Source: Pseudomonadota bacterium (lineage in GTDB: Bacteria > Pseudomonadota > Alphaproteobacteria > Rhizobiales > Rhizobiaceae). Taken from it: a DNA stretch of 52,095 nt. The stretch is from NCBI GenBank assembly GCA_023419535.1, contig JAEZXX010000044.1, positions 1-52,095 of the forward strand, written 5' to 3'. Of this stretch, positions 15,370-24,180 are shown piece by piece; within the stretch, counting starts at the first letter, position 1; each line of letters opens with the position of its first letter. Made by a program: the position numbers and the translations under genes. The notes beneath the pieces are model-generated. The model was not told the origin of the DNA. It saw only the letters and a list, made by a program, of their open reading frames with translations, and searched no databases.

Positions 15370-16542
15370 TTAGAGGCCTTTGTGTTGGCTCGTCGCCCGC
15401 GGCGCAAGCGCCGCATGGCGATGGTTGTGCTCCCCGAGCCTCGGCGCCGGCCCCGTCGGGCGGGCGCGCGCGCCGTCGATCGACAGGGGAAGCGCCGTCA
15501 GCGCGAAGCCCTCGCCCGGCACGGGCGCGTGGATGCCGAGCGCCTCGACCTGAGGCTCGGCCAGCGCCTCGGGCAGGCTGTTGACCGGCGCGACCGGAAT
15601 GCCGGCGGCGGCGAGGCGCTCCAGCCAGCGCGCGCGCGTGTCTCCCGAGAGGATTGACCGCAGCTGCGAGAGCAGTTCGTCCTTGTTCGTCAGACGGTTG
15701 CGATTGGTGGCGAAGCGCTCGTCCTCGAGCCAGTCCGCGCGGCCGAGGAGCCTCGCGAGCTTGGCGAAGAGGCGGTCGTTGCCGCAGCAGATCAGCACCG
15801 GATGGTCGCTCGTCTCGAAGGCCTCGTAGGGCACCATGCCCGGATGGCCGGAGGCGTGGCGGGCCGGCAGGCTGCCCTCGTTGACATAGGCGTCCCCCTT
15901 TTGCGCCGCCCAGCTCATCGCCGTCTCCAGGAGCGAGGTCTGCACGACGCCGCCCCGGCCGCTCGCGCGTCGGCGCTCCAGAAGCGAGAGCGCGCCGATC
16001 ACCGCCCACATGCCCGAGCCCTGGTCGCAGAGCGAGGCACCCATGCGCATCGGCGGATCGTCCGGCCCGCCGTTGATCGCCGAGAGCCCGCTATAGGCCT
16101 GGATCAGCGGTTCGTAGCCTGGGCTCCGCGCCAGCGGTCCAGCATGGCCGAAGGCGGAGATTTCGCAATAGATCAGTCGCGGATGGCGCGCGCAGAGGGA
16201 CGGCCCGTCGATCCCGAGCTTCTCGGTGACGCCCGGGCGCAGATTGTGGACGAGGATGTCCGCCTCGGCCGCCAAGCGCTCGAAGGCCCGAAGCCCGTCG
16301 GTCGACGTCAGGTCGAGCGCCAGCGACTGCTTGCCCCGGTTGAAGATGTGAAAGGTCAGCGCGTCGCCGTGCCGGAAGTCGGCGCCCATGCGCCGCGCGT
16401 CGTCGCCGCCCTCGATGCGCTCGATCTTGAGGACTTCGGCCCCGAGATCGGCGAAGATGCTGCCTGCGAAGGGACCTGCGAGCACCTGCCCGAGTTCGAG
16501 CACCCGGATGCCGCCGAGCGGCCGTGCTGGATCGTCTGACAC
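15370..16542 (-). CDS. CaiB/BaiF family (class III) CoA-transferase
   Basis: 390-aa cytoplasmic enzyme that moves CoA between an acyl-CoA donor and a carboxylic acid. Diagnostic sequence includes GIRVLELGQVLAGPFAGSIFADLGAEVLKIE at the N-terminus, VHNLRPGVTEKLGID, and ISAFGHAGPLARSPGYEPLIQAYSGL. The catalytic aspartate expected after that region lies in the GGPDDPPMRMGASLCDQGSG segment. The start is a GTG at 16542 with GGAGG five bases upstream. It heads an operon with the TctC-type receptor and is divergent from a LysR regulator. The substrate is not deducible; succinyl-CoA or acetyl-CoA donors are typical of the family. Confidence 0.94.
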   Translation of the reverse strand: MSDDPARPLGGIRVLELGQVLAGPFAGSIFADLGAEVLKIERIEGGDDARRMGADFRHGDALTFHIFNRGKQSLALDLTSTDGLRAFERLAAEADILVHNLRPGVTEKLGIDGPSLCARHPRLIYCEISAFGHAGPLARSPGYEPLIQAYSGLSAINGGPDDPPMRMGASLCDQGSGMWAVIGALSLLERRRASGRGGVVQTSLLETAMSWAAQKGDAYVNEGSLPARHASGHPGMVPYEAFETSDHPVLICCGNDRLFAKLARLLGRADWLEDERFATNRNRLTNKDELLSQLRSILSGDTRARWLERLAAAGIPVAPVNSLPEALAEPQVEALGIHAPVPGEGFALTALPLSIDGARARPTGPAPRLGEHNHRHAALAPRATSQHKGL

Positions 16543-16658
16543 GCTCGCCTCCCCGCTCGCGTTCCGGCCGCCAGAGGTATCGGCAGGGATTGATGCCGGG
16601 AAGTGATTTGTCCTGATCGCAGTGATAGGCTGCGCGCATCACCGGAGCACCACGCGGA

Positions 16659-17573
16659 ATGACGATCCGGATCGATCTGACGCCCCAGCAGCTGAAGGCC
16701 TTTCTCCACGTCGCGGAGAACTTGAGCTTTCGCCGGGCGGCAGAGCGCGCCTTCATCTCGCAGCCGGCTCTCAGCCGGACGATCGCCCAGATCGAAACCG
16801 TGCTCGGGACGCGGCTCTTCGACCGGGACACGCGCAAGGTCTCGCTGACGGCCGCTGGGCTGGAGCTGCTGCCGGTGGCGCGGCGCATCGTCGCCGAGTT
16901 CGACGACAGCTTCTCCGACCTCGTGCGCCTCGTCGAGGGGCGCAGCGGGCGGGTCGTCCTCGGCGCCCTGCCCTCGCTCGGGGTCCACATGCTGCCCGCC
17001 GCGATGGCGGGCTTCCGGGCGACCTATCCGGACGTGCGGTTCCGGCTGATCGGGCGCACCGCCGAGATCCTGATCCGGGCGGTCGAGAGCGGAGACGTCG
17101 ACTTCGTCGTCTCCACCCCTCCCCCGCCCGGCGGACGGCTCCTGTTCGAGGAGCTGCTCCAGGACGCCTTCGTGCTGGTCTGCCGCAGCGACGATCCGCT
17201 CGCCAGCGAGACGGACCTGCCTTGGTCGACCTTCCTGGAACGGCCGCTCATCGCGACGCCGCCGTCGAGCAGCATCCGTCCGTTGAGCGACGACGCCTTC
17301 CGCGAGGCGGGGCTGGCCCCCGAACCCGCCTTCGAATGCGACGGGGAGCTGCCGATCTGCGGCGCGATGGTGCGCGCCGGTCTGGGGCTTGCGGCGGTGC
17401 CGAAGCTCGCCATGAGCCTGATGGGGGCGGAGGGGCTCGCCGCCGTCCCGCTGCGCGATCCGGTCAAGAGGCGGACCCTCGGCATCGTGCGGCACGAGGC
17501 GCGCAGTCTCTCCACGGCCGCCTCCCGCTTCCACGACCATCTGATCGAGGTCGCGAGGGCGCCGGGCCGATAA
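16659..17573 (+). CDS. LysR-family transcriptional regulator
   Basis: 304-aa LTTR. The N-terminal winged HTH (residues 7-66: LTPQQLKAFLHVAENLSFRRAAERAFISQPALSRTI) is complete, and the C-terminal co-inducer domain begins around residue 95 (GRVVLGALPSLGVHMLPAA). It is divergent from the CoA-transferase/TctC operon with 116 bp between starts, the normal arrangement for an LTTR controlling its neighbour in response to the imported acid or its CoA ester. No convincing T-N11-A palindrome stood out in that spacer. Confidence 0.94.
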   Translation: MTIRIDLTPQQLKAFLHVAENLSFRRAAERAFISQPALSRTIAQIETVLGTRLFDRDTRKVSLTAAGLELLPVARRIVAEFDDSFSDLVRLVEGRSGRVVLGALPSLGVHMLPAAMAGFRATYPDVRFRLIGRTAEILIRAVESGDVDFVVSTPPPPGGRLLFEELLQDAFVLVCRSDDPLASETDLPWSTFLERPLIATPPSSSIRPLSDDAFREAGLAPEPAFECDGELPICGAMVRAGLGLAAVPKLAMSLMGAEGLAAVPLRDPVKRRTLGIVRHEARSLSTAASRFHDHLIEVARAPGR

Positions 17574-17582
17574 AGCATTTCC

Positions 17583-17725
17583 AGCCGAGGCGGACTCGCC
17601 TCGGCTCAGGACAATGCGGCTAGAGCGCCGTGCGTCCTTTCGGACGCACAAAGGTCGCTCCATCTCGTTGAATCTACGCATCAGGCTTTCCGAAGATCGA
17701 TGCCGATTTTCGGGCCGATGCTGTA
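17583..17725. repeat. Intergenic palindromic repeat cluster (Rhizobiales-type extragenic element)
   Basis: Three hairpins lie in tandem between convergent genes. Hairpin 1 is AGCCGAGGCG-GACT-CGCCTCGGCT (17583-17606). Hairpin 2 is GTGCGTCC-TTTC-GGACGCAC (17630-17649), flanked by outer GAGCG/CGCTC bases. Hairpin 3 is CCGAAGATCG with CGATTTTCGG (17690-17713, one mismatch), with outer GCATC/GATGC arms. This composite resembles extragenic palindromic units scattered through Rhizobiales genomes, and could also serve as a terminator for both flanking genes. Copy number elsewhere cannot be seen from this window. Confidence 0.65.
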
Positions 17726-17741
17726 GAGACAGGCTGTCCGT

Positions 17742-18509
17742 TCAGCCCGTGGGGCGCACGAAGCCCTCGCTCGCGACCATCAGCTGGCGCGTGTAGTCGC
17801 TTGCGACCTGCCGGCTCGCCAGGGCCCCCGACCCCAGCTCCTCCAGCGCTTCGCCTCCCCGCATGACGAGGAGGCGCTCGCACATGTGGTCGATGACGGC
17901 AAGATCGTGGCTGACGAAGAGATAGGTCAGCCCCCGCTCGCGGCGCAGGCGCGACAGGAGGTTCAGGATCTCGGCCTGGATCGAGGCGTCGAGCGCCGAG
18001 GTCGGCTCGTCGAGCAGAAGCACCGAGGGCTCCAGGATCAGCGCACGGGCGATCGCCACGCGCTGGCGCTGGCCGCCGGAAAGCTGGTGCGGCAGGCGGA
18101 AGCGGAAGGCCGCGTCGAGCCCCACCTCCGACAGCGCCCGTTCGATGCGCTCGTCGCGGTCGCGAAAGCCGTGGATCGCCAGCGGCTCGGAAAGGATGCG
18201 GTCGATCGTGTGGCGCGGATGCAGCGAGCCGTAGGGGTCCTGGAACACCATCTGCAGCTGGCGGGTGAAGGCCTTCGAGCGCCGCCCCCCCAGCGACTGC
18301 CCGTCCACGAGCACGCGCCCGCCCGAGACCGGCGCGAGGCCGCAGAGCGCACGAAGGACCGTGGACTTTCCCGAACCGGACTCGCCGACGAGCCCGAAGG
18401 AGGCCCCCGCCTCGACGCGGAAGGAGACGCCCTTCACGGCGTCGACGCGGCGCGCCCCCTCGCCGAAGACGACGGAGAGGTCGTCCACCTCGATGCGCGG
18501 CGCCGTCAT
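17742..18509 (-). CDS. Peptide/nickel-type ABC transporter ATP-binding protein (DppF-like)
   Basis: 255-aa nucleotide-binding subunit. Walker A is GESGSGKST, the Q-loop is in MVFQDPYGSLHPRHTI, the signature is LSGGQRQR, and Walker B is VLLLDEPTSALD. The DPYGSLHPR segment is typical of the oligopeptide family. I chose the ATG at 18509, which makes an ATGA overlap with the previous ATPase; four codons upstream another ATG is possible. It is a little shorter than most DppF proteins (about 320 aa) because the C-terminal extension is missing. Last gene of the five-gene operon. Confidence 0.94.
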   Translation of the reverse strand: MTAPRIEVDDLSVVFGEGARRVDAVKGVSFRVEAGASFGLVGESGSGKSTVLRALCGLAPVSGGRVLVDGQSLGGRRSKAFTRQLQMVFQDPYGSLHPRHTIDRILSEPLAIHGFRDRDERIERALSEVGLDAAFRFRLPHQLSGGQRQRVAIARALILEPSVLLLDEPTSALDASIQAEILNLLSRLRRERGLTYLFVSHDLAVIDHMCERLLVMRGGEALEELGSGALASRQVASDYTRQLMVASEGFVRPTG

Positions 18510-19345
18510 GCCTCGCTCCACGCGGCCTGCCGCTCCAGTGCGGGCAGGTCGCCCTTGGCCCCGCCGATGCGCGGCAGGCAGTTGAGGAGCCCCTGCGTGT
18601 AGGGATGGGTCGCCTCGTGAAGGCGCCTCGCCTCGATCTCCTCCACGATCCGCCCGCGATACATGACTAGCACGCGGTCGCAGAAGGTCGAGACGAGCCG
18701 AAGGTCGTGGCTGATGAAGATCAGCCCCATGCCCCGATCGCGGACGAGATCGTCGAGGATGCGCAGGACGTCGAGCTGCACCGTCACGTCGAGCGCGGAG
18801 GTCGGCTCGTCGGCGATGAGGAGTTCGGGCTCGCTGATCAGCATCATTGCGATCATCACGCGCTGGCCCATGCCGCCCGACAGTTCGTGCGGATAGGCGC
18901 CGAGAACCCGCTCGGGATCGCGGATGCGCACCTCCTCCAGGATCGCCAGCGAGCGGGCGCGGATGTCGGCGGCGGACAGGCGGCCGTGGACGCGCAGCGC
19001 CTCGGCGATCTGCTTCTCCACCCGCATCACCGGGTTCAGCGAGTATTTCGGGTCCTGCATCACCATAGAGATGCGCCGGCCGCGAAAACGCCGCAGCTGG
19101 CGCTCCGAGAGCCCGCGCAGATCCGTGCCGTCGAATGCGAGCGCCGAGGCCTCGACGCGCCCCGGCGGGCGGACGAGGCCGAGGATCGCGCGGCCCGTCA
19201 TCGACTTGCCCGAGCCCGATTCCCCGACGATGCCGACGCGCTCGCGCCCGACGTCGAAGGAGATTCCGCGCACGGCCTCGAAGGGCCCGCGGCGCGTCTC
19301 GAAGGTGACACGCAGATCGCGCACCGTGAGCATCGGCGCGATCAT
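18506..19345 (-). CDS. Peptide/nickel-type ABC transporter ATP-binding protein (DppD-like)
   Basis: 279-aa ATPase partner of the DppF-like subunit. Walker A GESGSGKS is at 41-48, MVMQDPKYSLNPVMRV carries the Q-loop, the signature is LSGGMGQR, and Walker B LLIADEPTSALD. The C-terminus keeps the THPYTQGLL motif but lacks the cysteine-containing tail (CPFxPRC) of many DppD proteins. It is ATGA-coupled on both sides (19342-19345 with the permease, 18506-18509 with the next ATPase), indicating strict stoichiometric translation. Confidence 0.94.
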   Translation of the reverse strand: MIAPMLTVRDLRVTFETRRGPFEAVRGISFDVGRERVGIVGESGSGKSMTGRAILGLVRPPGRVEASALAFDGTDLRGLSERQLRRFRGRRISMVMQDPKYSLNPVMRVEKQIAEALRVHGRLSAADIRARSLAILEEVRIRDPERVLGAYPHELSGGMGQRVMIAMMLISEPELLIADEPTSALDVTVQLDVLRILDDLVRDRGMGLIFISHDLRLVSTFCDRVLVMYRGRIVEEIEARRLHEATHPYTQGLLNCLPRIGGAKGDLPALERQAAWSEA

Positions 19346-20265
19346 CGTTGCGCCGAGCGCGGGTCGAGGACGTCGCGAAGCGAGTCGCCGAGAAGGTTGA
19401 AACCGAGCGAGACGGTGAGGATGGCGATGCCCGGAATGGTCGCCACCCACCAGTGCGAGAGCAGGTACTGGCGGCCGGTCGAGATCATCGCGCCCCATTC
19501 GGCGAGCGGCGGCTGGGCCCCGAGGCCGAGGAAGCCGAGGCCCGCGGCAGTCAGGATGATGCCGGCCATGTCGAGCGTCACGCGGATGACGACCGAGGAG
19601 AGGCACATCGGCATGACGTGGCCGGTGATGATGCGGACCGTGCCGGCCCCCTGCAGCCGCGCGGCGGCGATGTAGTCGGAACGCCGCACGGTCAGCGTCT
19701 CGGCCCGCGCCACCCGCGCATAGGGCGGCCAAGCGGTCAGCGCGATCGCCAGCACCGCATTGAAGATGCCGGGACCGAGCGCGGCGACGAAGGCGAGCGC
19801 GAGGATGAGGCGCGGGAAGGCGAGGAAGATGTCGGTGACGCGCATCAGGACGCGATCGGTCCAGCCGCCGAGCGTTCCCGCGACGGTGCCGATCACGAGG
19901 CCGAAGACCGGGGCCGTCACCGCGACGAGGGCGACGATGGTGAGCGTGACGCGCGAGCCGTAGACGAGGCGCGAGAAAATGTCCCGGCCGAGCTCGTCCG
20001 TGCCGAGGAGGTGGCCCTCCCAGCCCGGCGGCTGGAGGCGGCCGGCGAGATTCTGGGCGTTCGGCGCATGCGTCGCGATCCAAGGCGCGAAGATCGCCAT
20101 CACGACGAGCAGGAGGATGATGGCGAGCCCGACCATCGCCAGCCCGTTCGAGGAGAGCGTGCGCCAGGCGTTCCAGGCCGAGATGCAGCGCGCCTGCGCG
20201 CGCGAGCGCGGCGTGTCGGTCTCCAGCCAAGCGCGCAGGCCCGGTTTCGGCATCGTCGCGCTCAT
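19342..20265 (-). CDS. Peptide/nickel-type ABC transporter permease (DppC-like)
   Basis: 307-aa inner-membrane subunit with an N-terminal cytoplasmic segment, one helix at about 40-62, a periplasmic stretch containing HLLGTDELGRDIFSRLVYGSR (the DppC hallmark), and five further helices. The EAA loop reads ETLTVRRSDYIAAARLQGAG. The ATG at 20265 overlaps the DppB-like stop by ATGA. With its neighbours it completes a type I importer; the substrate could be a peptide, opine, glycoside or metal chelate. Confidence 0.94.
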   Translation of the reverse strand: MSATMPKPGLRAWLETDTPRSRAQARCISAWNAWRTLSSNGLAMVGLAIILLLVVMAIFAPWIATHAPNAQNLAGRLQPPGWEGHLLGTDELGRDIFSRLVYGSRVTLTIVALVAVTAPVFGLVIGTVAGTLGGWTDRVLMRVTDIFLAFPRLILALAFVAALGPGIFNAVLAIALTAWPPYARVARAETLTVRRSDYIAAARLQGAGTVRIITGHVMPMCLSSVVIRVTLDMAGIILTAAGLGFLGLGAQPPLAEWGAMISTGRQYLLSHWWVATIPGIAILTVSLGFNLLGDSLRDVLDPRSAQR

Positions 20266-21356
20266 CGGGCCCTCGGGTCGACGAGGGTGTAGAGGACGTC
20301 GGAGAGAAGGTTCAGGACGATGAAGATGACCCCGATGACGAAGGTGCCGCCGAGGACGGCGTTGAAGTCGGCGGCGAACAGCGCCTGCGTGATGTAGAGG
20401 CCGAGGCCCGGCCAGGCGAAGACGGTCTCCGTCAGCACCGAGCCTTCCAGGAGCGAGGCGTAGGAGAGCGCGATCACCGTGATCAGCGGCACCATGGCGT
20501 TGCCGAGCGCGTGGACCCAGACGACGCGCCATTCGGGCACGCCCTTCACCCGTGCCGCGATCACGTATTCCTGACCCAGCTGCTCCAGCATGAAGGAGCG
20601 CGTCATGCGCGAGATGTAGGCCATGGAGAAGTAGCCGAGGACGGCGACGGGCAGGACGACATGGGAGAGGGCGTTGCGGAAGACGCCCCAGGCGCCCGAC
20701 AGCGCGCTGTCGAGGAGGACGGAGCCCGTGTAGGCCGTCACGTCCAGCTCGTAGGAGAGCTGCTGCGAGACGCCGAGCCGGCCCGGCCCGCCCGTCCAGC
20801 CGAGAATGCCGTAGAAGACGAGGAGCGCGATGAGGCCGAGCCAGAAGACCGGCATGGAGTATCCGAGGAGCCCGACGACACGGATCACCTGGTCCGGCCA
20901 TCGACCCTGCGTGACGGCACCCACGACGCCGGCTGGAATGCCGAGGAAGACGCCCAGCAGGGTCGCGAGCGTCGCAAGCTCCATCGTCGCCGGGAAGGCG
21001 CGCGCGATGTCCTCGATCACCGGCCGCGAGGTCAGGTTGGAACGGCCGAAATCGCCCTGCACGACGTCGGAGACGTAGGCGACGAACTGCTCGGGCAGCG
21101 GCCGGTCGAGACCGAGCTCGACGCGCGCGGCCTCGTACTGCGCCTGCGTCGCCCGGTCGCCGACGACGGCGAGCACCGGATCGAGCGGCACGACGCGCGC
21201 GATCAGGAAGGTGACGAGCAGCAGCCCGAACAGGGTGATGGCGAGGGAGAACAGCACTCCGGTGAGCCGCGAGAGGAAGCGCGGCACGCCGAGGCGGGCG
21301 AGAAGCCCCGCGCGGGCGAATGACCCGCGCGAGACGTCCGGTTCGACGGGGCTCAT
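20262..21356 (-). CDS. Peptide/nickel-type ABC transporter permease (DppB-like)
   Basis: 364-aa permease. The first helix is LTGVLFSLAITLFGLLLVTFLIARVVPLDP, followed by a long periplasmic loop with ARVELGLDRPLPEQFVAYVSDVVQGDFGRS, then the core TM helices and the EAA loop (QEYVIAARVKGVPEWRVVWVHAL). It is slightly longer than usual (~310-340 aa) because of a ~30-residue cytoplasmic N-terminal extension (MSPVEPDVSRGSFARAG). The start at 21356 is 11 bp after the binding-protein stop. Confidence 0.93.
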   Translation of the reverse strand: MSPVEPDVSRGSFARAGLLARLGVPRFLSRLTGVLFSLAITLFGLLLVTFLIARVVPLDPVLAVVGDRATQAQYEAARVELGLDRPLPEQFVAYVSDVVQGDFGRSNLTSRPVIEDIARAFPATMELATLATLLGVFLGIPAGVVGAVTQGRWPDQVIRVVGLLGYSMPVFWLGLIALLVFYGILGWTGGPGRLGVSQQLSYELDVTAYTGSVLLDSALSGAWGVFRNALSHVVLPVAVLGYFSMAYISRMTRSFMLEQLGQEYVIAARVKGVPEWRVVWVHALGNAMVPLITVIALSYASLLEGSVLTETVFAWPGLGLYITQALFAADFNAVLGGTFVIGVIFIVLNLLSDVLYTLVDPRAR

Positions 21357-21367
21357 CGGATCTGAGG

Positions 21368-22975
21368 TTACTCGGCGCCCTTCGAGACCGGCCAGTAGAA
21401 GGCGGAGGCGACGGCGCCGCCGGCGGTGAAGTTCTCGACGTTGGAGCGCATGGCCGTCTGCTCGATGCGCTGGAACATGACGATGAAGGGCGAGGATTGC
21501 TGGCTGATGCGCTGCATCTCCTCGTAGAGGCCGCGACGCGCCGCCTCGTCCTGCTCCACGACCGCCGCCTCGACCATCGGCGTCGTCTCCTCGGCGGCGT
21601 AGGCGTTGCGCCAGGCGAGATTGCCGGTCAGCTGCGCCTCGTCCGAATTGTCCTCGTTGGCGGCGAAGACCGACGCGTTGGTGTGCGGGTCCGGATAGTC
21701 CGGGCCCCAGGTCTGCAGCGTCAGCTCGTGGTTGCGCGCGCGGTAGATCGACAACGCCTCGGCGCCCGTCACCGAGCGGATCGAGAGGTTGATGCCGGCT
21801 TCGGCGAAGGTGCCCTGCACCGCCTGGCTGATGTCGATGCGCTCCTGCTCGTTGCGGATCAGGATCTCGATGTCGAAGCCGTCCGGATAGCCGGCCTCGG
21901 CGAGCAGTTCCTTGGCGCGCTCGGTGTCGAGCGAATAGGGCTTGTCCTCGATGGCGCCGAGGAAGCCGGCCGGCAGGAAGGACTGGTGGACGACGTTGGT
22001 GCCGTTCACGATCGTGTCGGCCATGCCCTCGTAGTCGATGGCGTATTTCAGCGCCTCGAGCACCTGCGGCTTGGCGAGGATCTCGTTCTTCTGGTTGGCC
22101 GAGATGTAGTAGACCTGCCCGCGCAGATTGTCCTCGATCTTGACGCCCTCGCCGCCCTCGATGGCGGCCACGTCCGTCGGGGTCATGTTGCGCGCCATGT
22201 CGACGTCGCCGTTTTCGAGAAGCAGGCGCTGCGTCGCCGGCTCCTGGACGTGGCGCACGAAGACGCGCTGCATCTGAAGCTCGTCGGCGCGGAACCAGTT
22301 GGGGTTGGCTTCCAGGATGACGCTTTCGTTCGGCGTCCAGGAGCGAAGCGTGTAGGGGCCCGAGCCCGCCGAGTTGCGCGAGAGCCAGGCGTTGCCGAGA
22401 TCCTCGCCCTCCGCGTTCGCCGTCACCGTCTCCATGTCGACGATGGAGCCGGCCTCCGCCGTCAGCGCGTTGTAGAGGAAGGTCGGGGCGAAGGGCCGGT
22501 CGGTCTCGATGACGAGGGTGCGCTCGTCCGTCGCGCGCACCTTCTCCTCGACGTTCTCGGCCGTCAGGCCGAACTGGCCGATGACGAAGGCCGGCGTCTG
22601 GTCGAGCTTGACGACGCGCTGGAGCGAGAAGGCCGCGTCCTGCGCGCGCACCGGATTGCCGGAGGCGAAGGTGCGCCCCTCGGCCATGGTGAAGGTGAAG
22701 GTCATCCCGTCCTCGGAGACGGACCATTCGGAGGCGAGGCCGGGGATCGGCTCCAGCGTCTCCGGGTCGAGCTCGACCAGCGTCTCGTAGATGTTGTTGA
22801 CCTGGTCCTGGCCGGAGAACTCGAAGCTCTGGGCCGGATCGAGCGAGATCATGTCGTCGATGGCGTTGGCGATGACGAGCGTGTCCGCCGGCGTCTCGGC
22901 GAGGGCCGGAAGCGGAACCGCGGCGGCTCCGAGGAGCATCGTACCGGTGAGCAGGCTGGAGCGGAAACGGAACAC
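21368..22975 (-). CDS. Peptide/nickel-type ABC transporter substrate-binding protein (DppA-like, SBP_bac_5)
   Basis: 535-aa periplasmic receptor. A signal peptide (MFRFRSSLLTGTMLLGAAAVPLPALA) precedes ETPADTLVIANAIDDMISLDPAQSFEFSGQDQVNNIYETLV, typical of class C binding proteins. Later stretches, WSVSEDGMTFTFTMAEGRTFASGNPV and AKELLAEAGYPDGFDIEI, are conserved family features. Length is normal. It opens the operon with permeases and two ATPases. No peptidase or hydrolase is adjacent, so the ligand class is open. Confidence 0.95.
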   Translation of the reverse strand: MFRFRSSLLTGTMLLGAAAVPLPALAETPADTLVIANAIDDMISLDPAQSFEFSGQDQVNNIYETLVELDPETLEPIPGLASEWSVSEDGMTFTFTMAEGRTFASGNPVRAQDAAFSLQRVVKLDQTPAFVIGQFGLTAENVEEKVRATDERTLVIETDRPFAPTFLYNALTAEAGSIVDMETVTANAEGEDLGNAWLSRNSAGSGPYTLRSWTPNESVILEANPNWFRADELQMQRVFVRHVQEPATQRLLLENGDVDMARNMTPTDVAAIEGGEGVKIEDNLRGQVYYISANQKNEILAKPQVLEALKYAIDYEGMADTIVNGTNVVHQSFLPAGFLGAIEDKPYSLDTERAKELLAEAGYPDGFDIEILIRNEQERIDISQAVQGTFAEAGINLSIRSVTGAEALSIYRARNHELTLQTWGPDYPDPHTNASVFAANEDNSDEAQLTGNLAWRNAYAAEETTPMVEAAVVEQDEAARRGLYEEMQRISQQSSPFIVMFQRIEQTAMRSNVENFTAGGAVASAFYWPVSKGAE

Positions 22976-23093
22976 GGGAGGCCACCTCGCTTGGGGAGAG
23001 CGCCGGCGACCGACATTCGCCAGCGAACCTTACGAGTGCGAGGCTATGAGATGCCTTCGTCGAAAGCAATCGACCGGGCAGCGGAATGATTGG

Positions 23094-23609
23094 TCAGTGC
23101 ACGGTCGAGGATCCGGCAGTCCGAGGCAGCAAATTCTCCGGCGTGGCGTCGATGGCGACGATCTCCGCGTCCTGCGGACCGGCCCGGACGGTCTCGCCCT
23201 CTTCCCGGCCGATCAGCTGACGGGCGATCGGCGAGAGATAGGAGATGCGGCCCTGTCGCGGATCGGCCTCGTCGATGCCGACGATCCGGTAGGTCTGCAC
23301 GCGCCCGTCCTTGCGCCGAAGCGTGACCGAATGGCCGAACTGGACGGTCTCGCTGTCCGCCTCGGGCTCGACCAGTTGGGCCGTCGAGCGGCGCGCACGC
23401 CAGTAGCGGAGGTCGCGGTGGACCATCGCGAGCGCGATCTTGTCGCCGGACGCCCGCGCCTCCTCGGCCGCCGCCTCGCCCTTGGCGATCTCCGCGTCGA
23501 GCAGAGAGAGGCCGCGGCCGGTGACGAAGTTGGGATCGGTGCCGAGATCGCGCTCGGGCAGCGCCTCGACCTGGTCCTCGTTCGGCTCCTTGACGAAGGC
23601 GACGCTCAT
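23094..23609 (-). CDS. GreA/GreB-family transcription elongation factor
   Basis: 171-aa protein expected to bind the RNA polymerase secondary channel and stimulate transcript cleavage. An N-terminal extension (MSVAFVKEPNEDQVEALPERDLGTDPNFVT) leads to a helical coiled-coil region (about 30-85) and the FKBP-like C-terminal domain with VQFGHSVTLRRKDGR and GRISYLSPIARQLIGREEGETV. The extension is the form seen in a Rhizobiales GreA/GreB-like paralogue, not canonical GreA. Acidic residues for Mg2+ at the coiled-coil tip are in GDKIALAMVHRDLRYW only partly, so cleavage activity is uncertain. Preceded by GGGAGAGG. Unrelated to its neighbours. Confidence 0.9.
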   Translation of the reverse strand: MSVAFVKEPNEDQVEALPERDLGTDPNFVTGRGLSLLDAEIAKGEAAAEEARASGDKIALAMVHRDLRYWRARRSTAQLVEPEADSETVQFGHSVTLRRKDGRVQTYRIVGIDEADPRQGRISYLSPIARQLIGREEGETVRAGPQDAEIVAIDATPENLLPRTAGSSTVH

Positions 23610-23681
23610 CGGCCCTCTCCCTTGTCGCGGCAGGACCGGGCGCCCCGCTCTCCTTCATATAGGAAGGAACGTCGCCGCCGC

Positions 23682-24086
23682 TCACCAGCCGTAGGTGAAG
23701 GTCGCGCCGGAATTTCCGTTGCCGGACTGGACGATGGCGTCCTGCCCGCCGCGGCCGAACTGGAAGAGGCCATAGGCGTTGCGGTCGCCGTTCTGCTCCA
23801 GCGTGCCGGAATGGCCGTTGCCGCGCTGCTGGACGAGGCCGAGATTGCCGCGGCCGCGCTGGGCGAGCCCGGCGCTGTTGCCGTGGCCCTGCTGGCGGAT
23901 CGAACCGTCCTTCAGGCCCTTGTAGAGCGAATAGAGCCGCAGGCCCGCTTCCACCGTCCCGGCGCCCTGCCGGTCGGTCGGCACCAGCGAGAGCGAGATC
24001 TGGCCGGCGGCAGCCGGCGCCGCCATCGGGGCGACGAGAGCGACGAGAAGGGCGGCGGCGAGCGTCTTCGTGGAACGGCGGGTCAT
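23682..24086 (-). CDS. Curlin-repeat protein (CsgA/CsgB-like)
   Basis: 134-aa secreted amyloid subunit candidate. A signal peptide (to about APAAAG) is followed by a linker (ISLSLVPTDRQGAGTVEAGL) and about six tandem 11-12-residue curlin repeats of the form x-x-x-Q-x-G-x-x-N (SIRQQGHGN, GLAQRGRGN, LVQQRGNGH, TLEQNGDRN, IVQSGNGN). These stack as a beta-solenoid. The nonrepeat linker suggests the minor or nucleator role. It lies at the end of a three-gene curli locus. Confidence 0.88.
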   Translation of the reverse strand: MTRRSTKTLAAALLVALVAPMAAPAAAGQISLSLVPTDRQGAGTVEAGLRLYSLYKGLKDGSIRQQGHGNSAGLAQRGRGNLGLVQQRGNGHSGTLEQNGDRNAYGLFQFGRGGQDAIVQSGNGNSGATFTYGW

Positions 24087-24180
24087 CGGTCTCTCCTGTC
24101 CGGTCAGGGCCGGGCGCGCTTGGGATCAATTCGGGGAAGAGGACCCGCCGCCTTTCATGCGGAGCGGCGGGCCGGAGGGG

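Noticed and set aside
14093..16009. 638-codon minus-strand open frame across the TctC and CoA-transferase region
   Set aside because: Out-of-frame low-complexity translation overlapping two well-supported genes in another minus-strand frame.
16543..16658. Possible LysR box (CGGCA...TGCCG at about 16580-16598) between the LysR and CoA-transferase genes
   Set aside because: The arms are short and spacing does not fit T-N11-A; too weak to list as a site.
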